Below, piece after piece: positions 8,135 through 16,617 of a stretch of DNA of 64,000 nucleotides (positions are counted from its first letter, which is position 1; every line of letters starts with the position of its first letter). The stretch lies in NCBI RefSeq assembly GCF_049319665.1, contig NZ_JBMOUD010000010.1:1-64000 (forward strand), read 5' to 3'. The position numbers were made by a program, and so were the translations under genes. The notes beneath the pieces are model-generated. The model saw nothing but the letters and a program-made list of their open reading frames with translations, was not told the DNA's origin and searched no databases. The stretch comes from JBMOUD01 sp049319665. Its GTDB lineage: Bacteria > Pseudomonadota > Gammaproteobacteria > Enterobacterales > Enterobacteriaceae.

Positions 8135-8261
8135 TATACCCGTCATACTTGAAGTTGCTTCTGCGTTGGCTACGCTCACTCACCCGAATCACTTACCAGA
8201 GTAAGCTCATCGGGATTTGCTCCCTTACCGCCTTGAGGCAACTCCAATTATTTTGGGTATA
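8135..8261. repeat. ERIC element (127 bp)
   Basis: A complete copy starts TATACCCGTCATACTTGAAG and ends TTTTGGGTATA. It is the first of a tandem cluster that fills most of the space between the 89-aa gene and sdaC. Confidence 0.9.
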
Positions 8262-8302
8262 TACCCGTCATACTTGACGTTGCTTCTGCGTTGGCTGCCT
8301 TT
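8258..8302. repeat. Truncated ERIC element
   Basis: It starts TATACCCGTCATACTTGACG and continues through GCGTTGGCTGCC before sequence similarity stops. It abuts and shares its end with the previous copy, so it is a tandem partial copy. Confidence 0.7.
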
Positions 8303-8344
8303 GGGATATCAGGAGTGAGAATAGCGCCGTGGCTGAATAGCAGG

Positions 8345-8526
8345 CAAAAAAAGGCCCGCTCGAAAGCGGGCAAATAACAGGGGTACTACATACTACAGGG
8401 TTTCATACACAGGGATGACAGACTTACTACTTACTTCACAACACACACAACATTCGATGGATTTAAGATATCAAACCGTTTGTATGGTTATGTCATCGAT
8501 AGGTAAGGTTAGGCATCTCTATGTAA
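8345..8526 (-). other. sdaC 3' region or candidate sRNA with minus-strand terminator
   Basis: On the minus strand GCCCGCTTTCGAGCGGGC is followed by a long T run (about 8350-8371), a good rho-independent terminator. Upstream on that strand lie about 150 nt without a reading frame, then ERIC copies, then the sdaC stop codon at 8936. The likely reading is that this is the original sdaC terminator, pushed about 590 bp away by ERIC insertion. A separate small RNA is possible. Confidence 0.5.
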
Positions 8527-8722
<196 letters not shown>

Positions 8723-8726
<4 letters not shown>

Positions 8727-8849
8727 CCCTTTATGCTTCGATTTGCAGAGGTGTTGGCTGCTCTTACGCGCCCCAGTCACTTACTAGAGTAAGCTCCTGG
8801 GGACTTATGCGTTTGCCGCCTACCTGTAAGTCGAATTATTTTGGGTATA
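8723..8849. repeat. ERIC element (127 bp)
   Basis: A complete copy from TATACCCTTTATGCTTCG to TTTTGGGTATA, with the dyad CAGTCACTTACTAGAGTAAGCTCCTGGGG. It shares its terminal TATA with both neighbours, forming a direct tandem. Confidence 0.85.
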
Positions 8850-8935
8850 CCCTTCATACTTCGATTTGCGGGGGTGTTGGCTGCACTTATTCGCCCCAGT
8901 CATTTACTTGAGTAAGTGACTGGGGGGCTTATGGA
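8846..8935. repeat. Truncated ERIC element at the sdaC stop codon
   Basis: The left two thirds of an ERIC copy (TATACCCTTCATACTTCG through GAGTAAGTGACTGGGG) runs directly up to the sdaC stop codon. sdaC's last codons and the repeat therefore touch. Confidence 0.8.
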
Positions 8936-10228
8936 TTAGCCGAAGAGACTGTAGAGAATACCGGAGATGGCGACTAAGCCGACGAGGACGACAAATGCGT
9001 TGCTGATGTGGCCGCTGTATTTACGCATAGCAGGGACTTTGCGAATGGCATACATCGGCATCAAGAACAGCAGCATGGCGATGACCGGGCCGCCCAGCGT
9101 TTCGATCATTCCCAAAATGCTTGGATTCCACGTGGCGATTGCCCAAGTGGTCAGCAGCATAAAGAGGGCGGTAACGCGGTTGAGCGAGCTGAGGCGGACT
9201 TCTTTACCTTGGCTGCGCATCGCCTTGATGACCAGACCATTGAAGCCTTCACGGGCACCAAGATAATGGCCGAGGAAGGATTTGGTGATGGCGATAAAGG
9301 CAATCAACGGCGCGATATAAGCGATAAGCGGGCTGGAGAAATGGTTTGCCAGATAGGACAGAATCGAAATGTTTTGTGCTTTAGCTTCCAGCAGATTAGC
9401 TGGTGTCAGGCTCAGTACGCAGCTAAAGACAAAGAACATGACGGTAATAACCATCATCAGATGGCTGTAAGCTAAAATTTTAGAGCATTTCTTTTCTGCT
9501 TCATCGCCATATTCCTGACGTTTAGCCACAGCAAAAGAGGAGATAATTGGTGAGTGGTTAAATGAGAACACCATCACCGGGATCACCAGCCACAGCGTCA
9601 TTAACATCCCACTGCCAGCGCCTTCACCCGATACCGAAATATTCTCGAAAATAGCGCTATTCCAATTGGGGATCAGGTATAACGCTAATGCCATTAGAAC
9701 AGCGACAAAAGGATAAACCAAAATACTCATCGCTTTGACAATATGCTGCTCACCGTAATGCACAATAGTCATTAGGCCAACAATGAGAATCAAGGATAAT
9801 AGTGCGCGGGGCGGGGCATTCATGTGTAATTGGTGGGTGATAAAGCTTTCTACTGTATTGGTGATGGCTACGCTATACATCAACACAATAGGATAGATTG
9901 CAAAGAAATAAAGCAAAGTAATCAGTCGACCAGCGGAAATACCGAAATGCTCTTCCACTACCTCGGTAATATCACCGTCTTTATTCTTACCTGATAATAC
10001 GAATCGCGTTAATCCCCGGTGGGCAAAGAATGTCATGGGAAAAGCGAGAAGTACCATGATAATCAAAGGAATTAAACCGCCAACACCCGCATTAATTGGC
10101 AGGAAAAGCACGCCTGCGCCGATAGCGGTACCGTAAAGCCCCAGCATCCACATAGTGTCAGTTTTACGCCAGGCTTTATTATCAAGTGTTTGGGAGGATG
10201 TGAGTGTTTCTGTGCGTGAAGTGTCCAT
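8936..10228 (-). CDS. sdaC: Serine/proton symporter SdaC
   Basis: The 430-residue inner-membrane carrier takes up L-serine with protons (HAAAP family, 11 membrane spans). Near-identical blocks with E. coli SdaC include WRKTDTMWMLGLYGTAIGAG, VFSFNHSPIISSFAVAKR, TKSFLGHYLGAREGFNG and MIETLGGPVIAM. Full length. AGAGG precedes the ATG. It is a single gene with no sdaB partner beside it. The 3' side is filled with ERIC repeats, so the message probably carries a long repeat-rich 3' UTR. Confidence 0.95.
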   Translation of the reverse strand: MDTSRTETLTSSQTLDNKAWRKTDTMWMLGLYGTAIGAGVLFLPINAGVGGLIPLIIMVLLAFPMTFFAHRGLTRFVLSGKNKDGDITEVVEEHFGISAGRLITLLYFFAIYPIVLMYSVAITNTVESFITHQLHMNAPPRALLSLILIVGLMTIVHYGEQHIVKAMSILVYPFVAVLMALALYLIPNWNSAIFENISVSGEGAGSGMLMTLWLVIPVMVFSFNHSPIISSFAVAKRQEYGDEAEKKCSKILAYSHLMMVITVMFFVFSCVLSLTPANLLEAKAQNISILSYLANHFSSPLIAYIAPLIAFIAITKSFLGHYLGAREGFNGLVIKAMRSQGKEVRLSSLNRVTALFMLLTTWAIATWNPSILGMIETLGGPVIAMLLFLMPMYAIRKVPAMRKYSGHISNAFVVLVGLVAISGILYSLFG

Positions 10229-10562
10229 TTTACCTCTTAAATAAAAGCCAATCCGGTACGGGTTATTTTTTGCAGCAGTTTACGCTTATTGGGATTAGTT
10301 TTAATGCTGAATTATCAAAGAAAGCGCGATAATAGAGATATTTGGCATATAAGTCCGTGATGACGATCACCAATGGATTTATATAACGCCGTTCTTGACG
10401 TTGGCTGAACTATGAGCTGGTATTGACTTGTTAAGCAAAATGATCAGGATTGCTATTATAACGATAAAGAAATGAAAAGAATGTTTTTTATACAAATACC
10501 ATAAGTGCAATTCGATAGGGATTAGTTTTAGTTTAAATAAAGAGCAATTTTTTCTGCGCAAT
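10229..10562. other. Intergenic region upstream of sdaC
   Basis: The stretch is AT-rich and non-coding and must hold the sdaC promoter. Short frames on the minus strand (about 10379-10715) have no ribosome site and poor protein-like composition. I saw no named operator. Confidence 0.5.
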
Positions 10563-10590
10563 AAAAAACGGGAGCCAAGGCTCCCGTTTA
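10563..10590 (-). terminator. Terminator of the yhjX-like gene
   Basis: ACGGGAGCCAAGGCTCCCGT is a perfect stem with a tiny loop. Read on the minus strand it is followed by a run of T. It lies about 55 bp after the stop of the minus-strand MFS gene. Confidence 0.85.
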
Positions 10591-10645
10591 TATTCAGTCG
10601 ATATATTAGATAATGTCAGTAGCAGAGATATTATCTGTCGTGCCG

Positions 10646-11872
10646 TTATACGTGTTGAAGTTCTACACGGACTTCTTGTTCTTTGCTCGGTAACCGGATA
10701 GTGACGGACAAGCACAAAGAAACCAGCAGCAGCACGGCAATAACGGTGAAGGTGATGATGAAACCACCGAACAGTGAAGCAATCAGAGAACCAAGCACGC
10801 TACCGATACCGAAACCTAAATACAGCAGGCCGTAGTTTTTGGTCAGATTGTTCAGACCAAAGAAGTCGCTTACCAGCGATGGGTAAACAGTGATGGTACC
10901 GCCGAAACTGAAGGCTACGCAGGCAATGGAAGCAAAGAAGGTGACTTCGCTCATATTGGTAAATAGCAGGATGCTCATACCGATTAAGGAAACAACCTGA
11001 GCGATAGAGATAACGCGAATACGCGCCATTTTGTCAGACAGGATACCCAGAACCAGACGGCCGCTTAGATTCGCAATTGCAATCACAGTAACGGCGTTAG
11101 CCGCAGTGCTAGCGGTTAAATGCACCATGCCTTGACCGATATCTTTAGCGACACCGATAACATACAGGCCGCTCATACAAGCGGTCAGGAACATCAGTGC
11201 CAGCATCCAGTATTGTGGTTTGCGCACAGCTTCAGCCAGAGAGAAATCTTTGCTATCTGCTTGATTAGTATTTGCATTTGCAACTTGTTTCGGCGCTTCG
11301 GTCATCATCATCGCACCGATGATGATCATTACCATGGTTAAGCAACCCCAGATAATAAAGGTGTTTTCCAAGGTATAGATGCTTAGCAGGTAGGTACAAA
11401 TAAATTTAAAGCCGAGACTACCTAAACCATAGGAACCAATGGCGCAGGCAGAGATCAGGCCCTTACGTTCTGGGAACCATTTTACGCAGTTAGAAAGTGT
11501 CATCAGATAACCGGCACCATCTGCCAGTCCGACCAATACACCTGCGCTAAGATAAAGCATGATCAGATTATTGGAGTGAGCGGTGAGGAAGAAACCGATC
11601 GCCATCAATACGCCAGCACCGATAGCTACATTACGTACACCAAACTTGTCTTGTAGTTTACCTGCCAGAGATGAGGCGACAGCCAACCCCAGGCTCAGCA
11701 GGCCAAATGAAAATGCGACACGGCTGATGGGTTGATCTAATTTTTCGGAAAGTTGGCCGTTAAACAGACTCCAGGTATAAACCGAGCCTAAAGCGAGTTG
11801 GGTGATAACGGTGCCGAGTAGCGTAAACCAGCGGGTATTGCTATTTATAGTTTTGGTATTTGTATCACTCAT
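10646..11872 (-). CDS. yhjX: YhjX-like MFS transporter (pyruvate-responsive)
   Basis: The 408-residue, 12-span MFS carrier belongs to the oxalate/formate-antiporter group. Blocks shared with E. coli YhjX include ITQLALGSVYTWSLFNGQLS, LSNCVKWFPERKGLISA, YWMLALMFLTACMSGLYVIG and ANAVTVIAIANLSGRLVLGI. In E. coli yhjX is the main target of the YpdA/YpdB pyruvate sensor, and a matching YpdB site lies about 205 bp upstream here (12077-12107). The transported substrate is unproven. Transcribed alone. Confidence 0.88.
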   Translation of the reverse strand: MSDTNTKTINSNTRWFTLLGTVITQLALGSVYTWSLFNGQLSEKLDQPISRVAFSFGLLSLGLAVASSLAGKLQDKFGVRNVAIGAGVLMAIGFFLTAHSNNLIMLYLSAGVLVGLADGAGYLMTLSNCVKWFPERKGLISACAIGSYGLGSLGFKFICTYLLSIYTLENTFIIWGCLTMVMIIIGAMMMTEAPKQVANANTNQADSKDFSLAEAVRKPQYWMLALMFLTACMSGLYVIGVAKDIGQGMVHLTASTAANAVTVIAIANLSGRLVLGILSDKMARIRVISIAQVVSLIGMSILLFTNMSEVTFFASIACVAFSFGGTITVYPSLVSDFFGLNNLTKNYGLLYLGFGIGSVLGSLIASLFGGFIITFTVIAVLLLVSLCLSVTIRLPSKEQEVRVELQHV

Positions 11873-12076
11873 GTGGTGTCTCCCGAGCGAAATGTACCCG
11901 TGTACGTCAAGATATCGGGCTATGTGCAGCGTCAGCTTTCTCAGTTGGCTGACTCGAGTCAGCTTTTGAGATTTACTGAGTTGCTGTCTACCAGTTTCTC
12001 GATGCTTATGGGTAAGGGGCTTGAATTGAACTATCTATATATTAAGTCTTTCTCTGGTTGGTGATCCGAATTGGGA

Positions 12077-12107
12077 ATGAAATGCATATCAGGAGGAATG
12101 AAATGCA
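12077..12107 (-). promoter_or_regulatory. YpdB (LytTR) binding site
   Basis: Two identical ATGAAATGCA half-sites are separated by exactly 11 bp. The reverse complement is the E. coli YpdB direct-repeat consensus GGCATTTCAT-N11-GGCATTTCAT, with one mismatch per half. YpdB activates yhjX when YpdA senses pyruvate. Confidence 0.8.
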
Positions 12108-12291
12108 CCCAGGCGGGTATAAGGTGCAAAAAAACGTAATAAAATAGCTATTAAATGGTATGGAAATAGCCTTTCAGCCCGCACCGGGCCTCACTTTGAT
12201 TGATCTAAATCATCTTTATCTGAAATTTTCTTCAAACGATCGCTATTCCTTAAAGGATCGTTGTCGCCTTACACCGAGAATTGATCGTATT

Positions 12292-12348
12292 TGCACCAGG
12301 ATAATTATTTTGCACCAAAAATGTACTATGCCGGCATTATCTTGGTGC
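12292..12348 (+). promoter_or_regulatory. Possible NtrC-type enhancer half-sites
   Basis: TGCACCA occurs at 12292 and 12311 and TGGTGC at 12343. These are half-sites of the NtrC dyad (TGCACC...GGTGCA), about 150-210 bp upstream of a sigma-54 promoter, the normal enhancer distance. No full dyad with standard spacing was found, so this is tentative. Confidence 0.35.
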
Positions 12349-12500
12349 GGTCATTTCCCCAGCAATAATCCGCTGTTTTCTTGCACAACATTTCCTTTGT
12401 TTTCCTTTGTCGAAAATTGAAATCTATAACTAATTGATAATGAATTATTTTTTAATTCTCTGCGTTATCCATCTCCTATTTTTCACTCTGAAATTTAATT

Positions 12501-12516
12501 TGGCACGTTAAATGCT
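12501..12516 (+). promoter_or_regulatory. Sigma-54 promoter of the ABC transporter operon
   Basis: TGGCACGTTAAATGCT has the invariant GG (12502-12503) and GC (12514-12515) 10 bp apart and the full TGGCACG box. Only the first base of the TTGCW box deviates. Transcription would start near 12527, 46 bp before the binding-protein ATG. This implies nitrogen-type control needing an AAA+ activator. Confidence 0.72.
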
Positions 12517-12572
12517 TAGTCATTGTTGAACAATTTAATCGGCTTTTTCCTTTTATCCGCCAGGAGTTAACC

Positions 12573-13391
12573 ATGAAAAAATTGACGACCACACTCGGTG
12601 CAGTTGCTGTTTTGTTGAGCTCAGCCAGTACCCTGGCGGCCACTATTCATCCAGAAACCTTGACCATCGGCTCGGATCTGACTTATCCGCCGTATAACTA
12701 CACTGTGCAAGGCAAACCAGCAGGTTTTGATGCCGAATTCATGCAACTGTTGGCAGCACAGCTCAAACTGAAGCCGCAGGTTATCGATACCCGTTTTGCC
12801 AGCCTGATCCTGGGCATCAAAATGCACAAATTCGATGTGGTGGCCTCAACATTGTATGTCACGCCAGAACGAGCACAGCAGGTCAACTTCATTCCTTATA
12901 TGAAAACCGGCGGCGCATTCTTAGTGAAAGCCGACAGCAAATTCGCTCCGCAAAAACCAGAAGATCTATGTGGTAAAAAAGTCAGCTCCATTAAAGGCGG
13001 CGCGTGGATCCCTCGTTTAGCCAAAGTCTCGACCGACTACTGCCTGCCGAAAGGGCTGGGGGCTATTAGCGTACGCGAATTCCCAACTTCGCCAGAAGCC
13101 ACACAAGCCGTGCTATCGGATGCTGTTGATGTGCAGTACGAAGATGCTGCCGTGGCGAAAGATGCTCAGAGCAAAACGGGTAATCGACTGAAAATCACCT
13201 CAACCAATGTTATCTACCCGGTGGTAGTCGGCATGGCGTTTGATAAAGACAGCACGGCGCTACAAGCCAGCGTGCAGGGCGCGTTAAATAAAATTGAACA
13301 AAATGGTAGCTACGCCAAGTTGTTGAGCAAGTACAACGTTCAGCAACCGGACGCGACGGAAGTACAAAAAGCACTGGCAGGTACGCTGTAA
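12573..13391 (+). CDS. Amino-acid ABC transporter substrate-binding protein (family 3)
   Basis: The 272-residue periplasmic protein has a signal peptide (residues 1-23, cleavage near STLAA) and a SBP_bac_3 fold. The opening TIGSDLTYPPYNY, GFDAEFMQLLAAQL and the hinge region with DVVASTLYVTPER are typical of polar amino-acid receptors. CCAGGAG lies before the ATG. It is first in an operon with the fused permease/ATPase, GntR regulator and DUF1989 gene, under the sigma-54 promoter at 12501. The ligand is unknown; nitrogen control and the DUF1989 gene suggest an amino acid or ureido compound used as nitrogen source. Confidence 0.88.
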   Translation: MKKLTTTLGAVAVLLSSASTLAATIHPETLTIGSDLTYPPYNYTVQGKPAGFDAEFMQLLAAQLKLKPQVIDTRFASLILGIKMHKFDVVASTLYVTPERAQQVNFIPYMKTGGAFLVKADSKFAPQKPEDLCGKKVSSIKGGAWIPRLAKVSTDYCLPKGLGAISVREFPTSPEATQAVLSDAVDVQYEDAAVAKDAQSKTGNRLKITSTNVIYPVVVGMAFDKDSTALQASVQGALNKIEQNGSYAKLLSKYNVQQPDATEVQKALAGTL

Positions 13392-13443
13392 TCCATGAGT
13401 TGGCGGCTGCGGCGGCTATTGAAAGTAATGATCGGGAGGACGT

Positions 13444-14952
13444 ATGCAATTTGACTGGCACTATCTGTTGAGCCTGTTTGTTGACGCAGATTTTTGGCTG
13501 GCCTCCTGGGTGGTGGTCAAACTGAGTCTGCTGACCTGGGGCATTGGTATTGTTTTAGGGCTGCTGGTGGCGCTGGGTAAGCAGTCGCGTTTTATGCTGC
13601 TGCGTAAACTTTGCGGTTTTTATATCTGGCTGTTTCGCAGTTTGCCGCTGCTGGTACTGCTGATCTTTATCTTCAACCTGCCGCAGATCTTTCCGTTTAC
13701 CAGTCCGCTGCTTTCCGATCCCTTTATGGCTGGACTGATTGCGATGGTGCTCAGTGAAACGGCTTATATCGCTGAGATCCATCGCGGTGGTCTGCTATCG
13801 GTCAGCCGCGGTCAGCAAGAAGCGGGACGCGCGCTGGGGCTGCGTATCGGGCAAATTCAGTTAAACATCATCATTCCGCAGGCGCTGCGCATTTCGTTGC
13901 CCACGTTGGTGAATGAGTACATTGCTATCGTTAAGCAAACATCGCTGGTCTCGGTTATTTCGCTTTCAGAGATTCTGATGGTCGGTGAGCGTCTCTATAC
14001 CGACAACTTTAAGGTATTGGAAACATTGCTGGCCGTTGCCTGCTATTACGTGCTGATCGTCAGTGTGTTTGAAAAAGGTATCGGTTGGTTTGAACGCCGT
14101 TCGGATATTTATAGCAAAACCCCACTGCCTTTTGATGCGGCAGCCGAGCTTGGCGTATTAGCAGAACAACCGATAGTTGCGGTCCATACATCTTCGGCGT
14201 CTGCGAAGCCAATTTTAGAAATGTCGTCTATCAGTAAGGCTTATAACGGCAAAAAAGTGCTGAAAGATATCAATCTGTCGGTCAAACCGGGCGAAATTGT
14301 GTCGATTATCGGGCCGTCAGGTTCAGGAAAAACCACCTTGATTCGTACGATCAACGGATTGGAGACGCTTGATGGTGGCGAAATTCGCCTGCTCGGTCGT
14401 GAGTTTATTCAGGCCGGACAGAAAGAAAATAGTCTGGCTTATCGCTCCCAAGTCACGCGCTTAGGCATGGTGTTCCAGGGGTTCAATCTCTTCCCGCACA
14501 AAACCGTGCTGCAAAACCTGATGCTGGCTCCCAAATTACATGGCATCGATACGCCAAAAGAGATCCGCGAGCGCAGCATTTTGATGTTGGAAAAAGTCGG
14601 CATGTTAGACCACGCCAATAAATATCCGCATCAACTCTCAGGAGGACAGCAGCAGCGCGTTGCTATCGCTCGAACTTTGGTGATGAAACCGACGTTGGTG
14701 TTATTCGATGAGCCAACCTCGGCGCTCGATCCAGAGCGCGTGAATGAAGTACTGCAAGTGATTGAGAAGTTAGCGCAAGAGGGGATCACCATGTTGATTG
14801 TTACTCATGAGATGCAATTTGCGTTTTCCATCTCGGACCGTGTGGTCTTTATGGAGCAGGGAGAAATTATTCATGACGAGGCTCCTGATGTGTTGCGCAC
14901 CATGAAAAGCGAGCGAATGAGTCGTTTCTTGAAAAATTCCTCTTTTGCTTAG
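13444..14952 (+). CDS. Fused ABC permease-ATPase for amino-acid uptake
   Basis: This 502-residue protein joins two subunits usually made separately. Residues 1 to about 225 form a HisM/GlnP-type permease with several spans and the EAA loop (QQEAGRALGLRIGQIQ). After a linker, residues about 255-500 form an ATPase with Walker A GPSGSGKTT from residue 291, signature LSGGQQQR near 398, Walker B LVLFDEPTSALD near 420 and the switch His in VTHEM. It would dimerise to give the full transporter, fed by the upstream binding protein. AGGA precedes the ATG. Such fusions occur but are less common than split genes. Confidence 0.9.
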   Translation: MQFDWHYLLSLFVDADFWLASWVVVKLSLLTWGIGIVLGLLVALGKQSRFMLLRKLCGFYIWLFRSLPLLVLLIFIFNLPQIFPFTSPLLSDPFMAGLIAMVLSETAYIAEIHRGGLLSVSRGQQEAGRALGLRIGQIQLNIIIPQALRISLPTLVNEYIAIVKQTSLVSVISLSEILMVGERLYTDNFKVLETLLAVACYYVLIVSVFEKGIGWFERRSDIYSKTPLPFDAAAELGVLAEQPIVAVHTSSASAKPILEMSSISKAYNGKKVLKDINLSVKPGEIVSIIGPSGSGKTTLIRTINGLETLDGGEIRLLGREFIQAGQKENSLAYRSQVTRLGMVFQGFNLFPHKTVLQNLMLAPKLHGIDTPKEIRERSILMLEKVGMLDHANKYPHQLSGGQQQRVAIARTLVMKPTLVLFDEPTSALDPERVNEVLQVIEKLAQEGITMLIVTHEMQFAFSISDRVVFMEQGEIIHDEAPDVLRTMKSERMSRFLKNSSFA

Positions 14953-14961
14953 GGATATCTG

Positions 14962-15711
14962 ATGACGCAAAAACCTTTTACTCAACCATTGAGCGCTCAA
15001 CCCTTGAACTTGCAACAACAGATAGCAGGCGAATTCAGAATCGATCCGCTGACCAGTGAACAATCCGCTGATTTACCCGCGTTTGAACGCGTGGCCTTGC
15101 TACTGCGAGAAAACATTATTAGCGGCAATTTATACGCTGGACAGCCGCTGTTAGAAAACGAGCTGTCAGAACGCTGTGGCGCCTCACGCAATACCTTACG
15201 AGAAGCGTTACGTTATCTGCACGGCGAAGGGTTGGTGAACTACCACCAAAATCGCGGCGTATTTGTCCGCCAATTAGATAAACGCGATGTGCGTGACATT
15301 TTTAAGGTACGTCGCCATCTGGAAATATTAGCGGTTGAGACGAATCCTCAGGTCAGCCCGTTTCACCTCAATCGCATGCTGGCACTGATTGAACAGGCCG
15401 AGCAGGAGGCAGAAAACGCCGCCTGGCGTAACGTCGGTACGCTGAGCCTGCGTTTTCATCAAAGCATTGTGCATATGTTGGGTTGCCAGCGATTTAACGA
15501 CTTTTTCTCGGTGATATTGGCGCAGCTGCGTTTGCTGTTTGCCAGCGGCCCAGCCGAGCGTGATTTCCAATATCCATGGATTGCCCGCGATCGGGAAATT
15601 TATCAACTACTGCACGAGGGGCGCACTAGCGAAGCGAGTCAGGCATTGCAGGTGTACCTCGAGCTATCAGAAAAGAAACTTATGCAGGCCTTCAGCCTCT
15701 CAACCTGTTAA
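14962..15711 (+). CDS. GntR family (FCD) transcriptional regulator
   Basis: The 249-residue protein has a winged helix near residues 35-95 (ENELSERCGASRNTLREALR, then GEGLVNYHQNRGVFVRQL) and an all-helical FCD ligand domain in the C-terminal half with metal-binding-type His residues. It starts 9 bp after the ABC gene, inside the operon, and probably senses the transported compound or a product. It likely controls this operon, but no operator was identified. Confidence 0.88.
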   Translation: MTQKPFTQPLSAQPLNLQQQIAGEFRIDPLTSEQSADLPAFERVALLLRENIISGNLYAGQPLLENELSERCGASRNTLREALRYLHGEGLVNYHQNRGVFVRQLDKRDVRDIFKVRRHLEILAVETNPQVSPFHLNRMLALIEQAEQEAENAAWRNVGTLSLRFHQSIVHMLGCQRFNDFFSVILAQLRLLFASGPAERDFQYPWIARDREIYQLLHEGRTSEASQALQVYLELSEKKLMQAFSLSTC

Positions 15712-15722
15712 TTGGAGTAAAT

Positions 15723-16559
15723 ATGTCTCTCTATCCTGCTGCTTATCAAAGTACTAAAGGTTCTGCTTTAGACGTTAACCGTGAATTGTATCAGGCGCTT
15801 GCCGATGGGAAGCGTGAAAAATTGAGCGAACATTTGGTGCCGATTCGTACCGGTTATGCCTGGGAAGTGCCCGCTGGCCATCTGTTCCGCATCACCACGC
15901 CGCAAGGCCCGCAGGTCGGTGATTTGAATATGTGGAACCGCCATGATCCGCGTGAACGCATGTGGGTGTCGCGCACACGTCAATTGCAACGTGCGCATTT
16001 GTCTACTTTTGATCGCCTATGGTCAACCTTGCCATTTATTCGTCCGATGGCGACTATTACTGCGGATTCATTGGCCGATTACGGCATCGATAGCGACGGT
16101 GGCCGTGTGCACGATCTGCTGGGCACCCGTTGCGACCCTTACGTTAATAAGCTGCTGACCGGCGAAGATTTTGATTTCCACTGTCATTCCAACCTGACTC
16201 GCGCCGTGGCACCTTTTGGCCTGACCGAGTTTGATGTGCATGATGTGATGAACGTGTTCCAGTGCACCGGTCTTAACGATAACGATCAATACTTTATGAA
16301 AGCCTGCCCGGCGCAGAAGGGCGATTACCTTGAATTCTTCGCTGAAATTGACCTGCTGTGTGCCATTTCAACGTGCCCAGGCGGCGATTTATCCTTGCCA
16401 ATGTGGGGCGATGAAGCGGTGGATACGCTGTCAGTTTGCCGTCCGCTGGGGATTGAAATCTACCGTCCTGACTCCGCTTTGCTGAAAGACTGGACGCCGC
16501 CGGTTTCACCTGATTATCGCGGCAATCATGGCATGGTACAAAAGCCGGTTAGTTGGTAA
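15723..16559 (+). CDS. DUF1989 / urea carboxylase-associated family protein
   Basis: The 278-residue soluble protein belongs to DUF1989, often encoded near urea carboxylase, allophanate hydrolase or amino-acid transporters. Recognisable blocks are the N-terminal HLFRITTPQGPQVGDLNMWN, the central DPYVNKLLTGEDFDFHCHSN, and the metal-site STCPGGDLS near residues 218-226. It lies 11 bp after the GntR gene with TTGGAG before the ATG. The chemistry is not established; guanidine or urea-derivative nitrogen metabolism is the usual context. Confidence 0.85.
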   Translation: MSLYPAAYQSTKGSALDVNRELYQALADGKREKLSEHLVPIRTGYAWEVPAGHLFRITTPQGPQVGDLNMWNRHDPRERMWVSRTRQLQRAHLSTFDRLWSTLPFIRPMATITADSLADYGIDSDGGRVHDLLGTRCDPYVNKLLTGEDFDFHCHSNLTRAVAPFGLTEFDVHDVMNVFQCTGLNDNDQYFMKACPAQKGDYLEFFAEIDLLCAISTCPGGDLSLPMWGDEAVDTLSVCRPLGIEIYRPDSALLKDWTPPVSPDYRGNHGMVQKPVSW

Positions 16560-16617
16560 GTTCTGATTATTGATCAGTAATCCGATCGCTGGATGTCTGT
16601 CGTTAACGCGAGCCGCC

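Larger units (their letters stand above)
11873..12572. other. 700-bp divergent regulatory region
   Basis: It separates yhjX (minus) from the ABC transporter operon (plus). It holds a YpdB site toward the yhjX side, three half-sites of the GCACC type (12292, 12311, 12343) and a sigma-54 promoter at 12501. Reading frames on the plus strand at 11873 and 12160 lack ribosome sites and are rejected. Confidence 0.6.

Noticed and set aside
11873..12420. Plus-strand frames at 11873 and 12160 in the yhjX/ABC spacer
   Set aside because: They cross the YpdB and half-site region, lack ribosome sites and resemble no protein.
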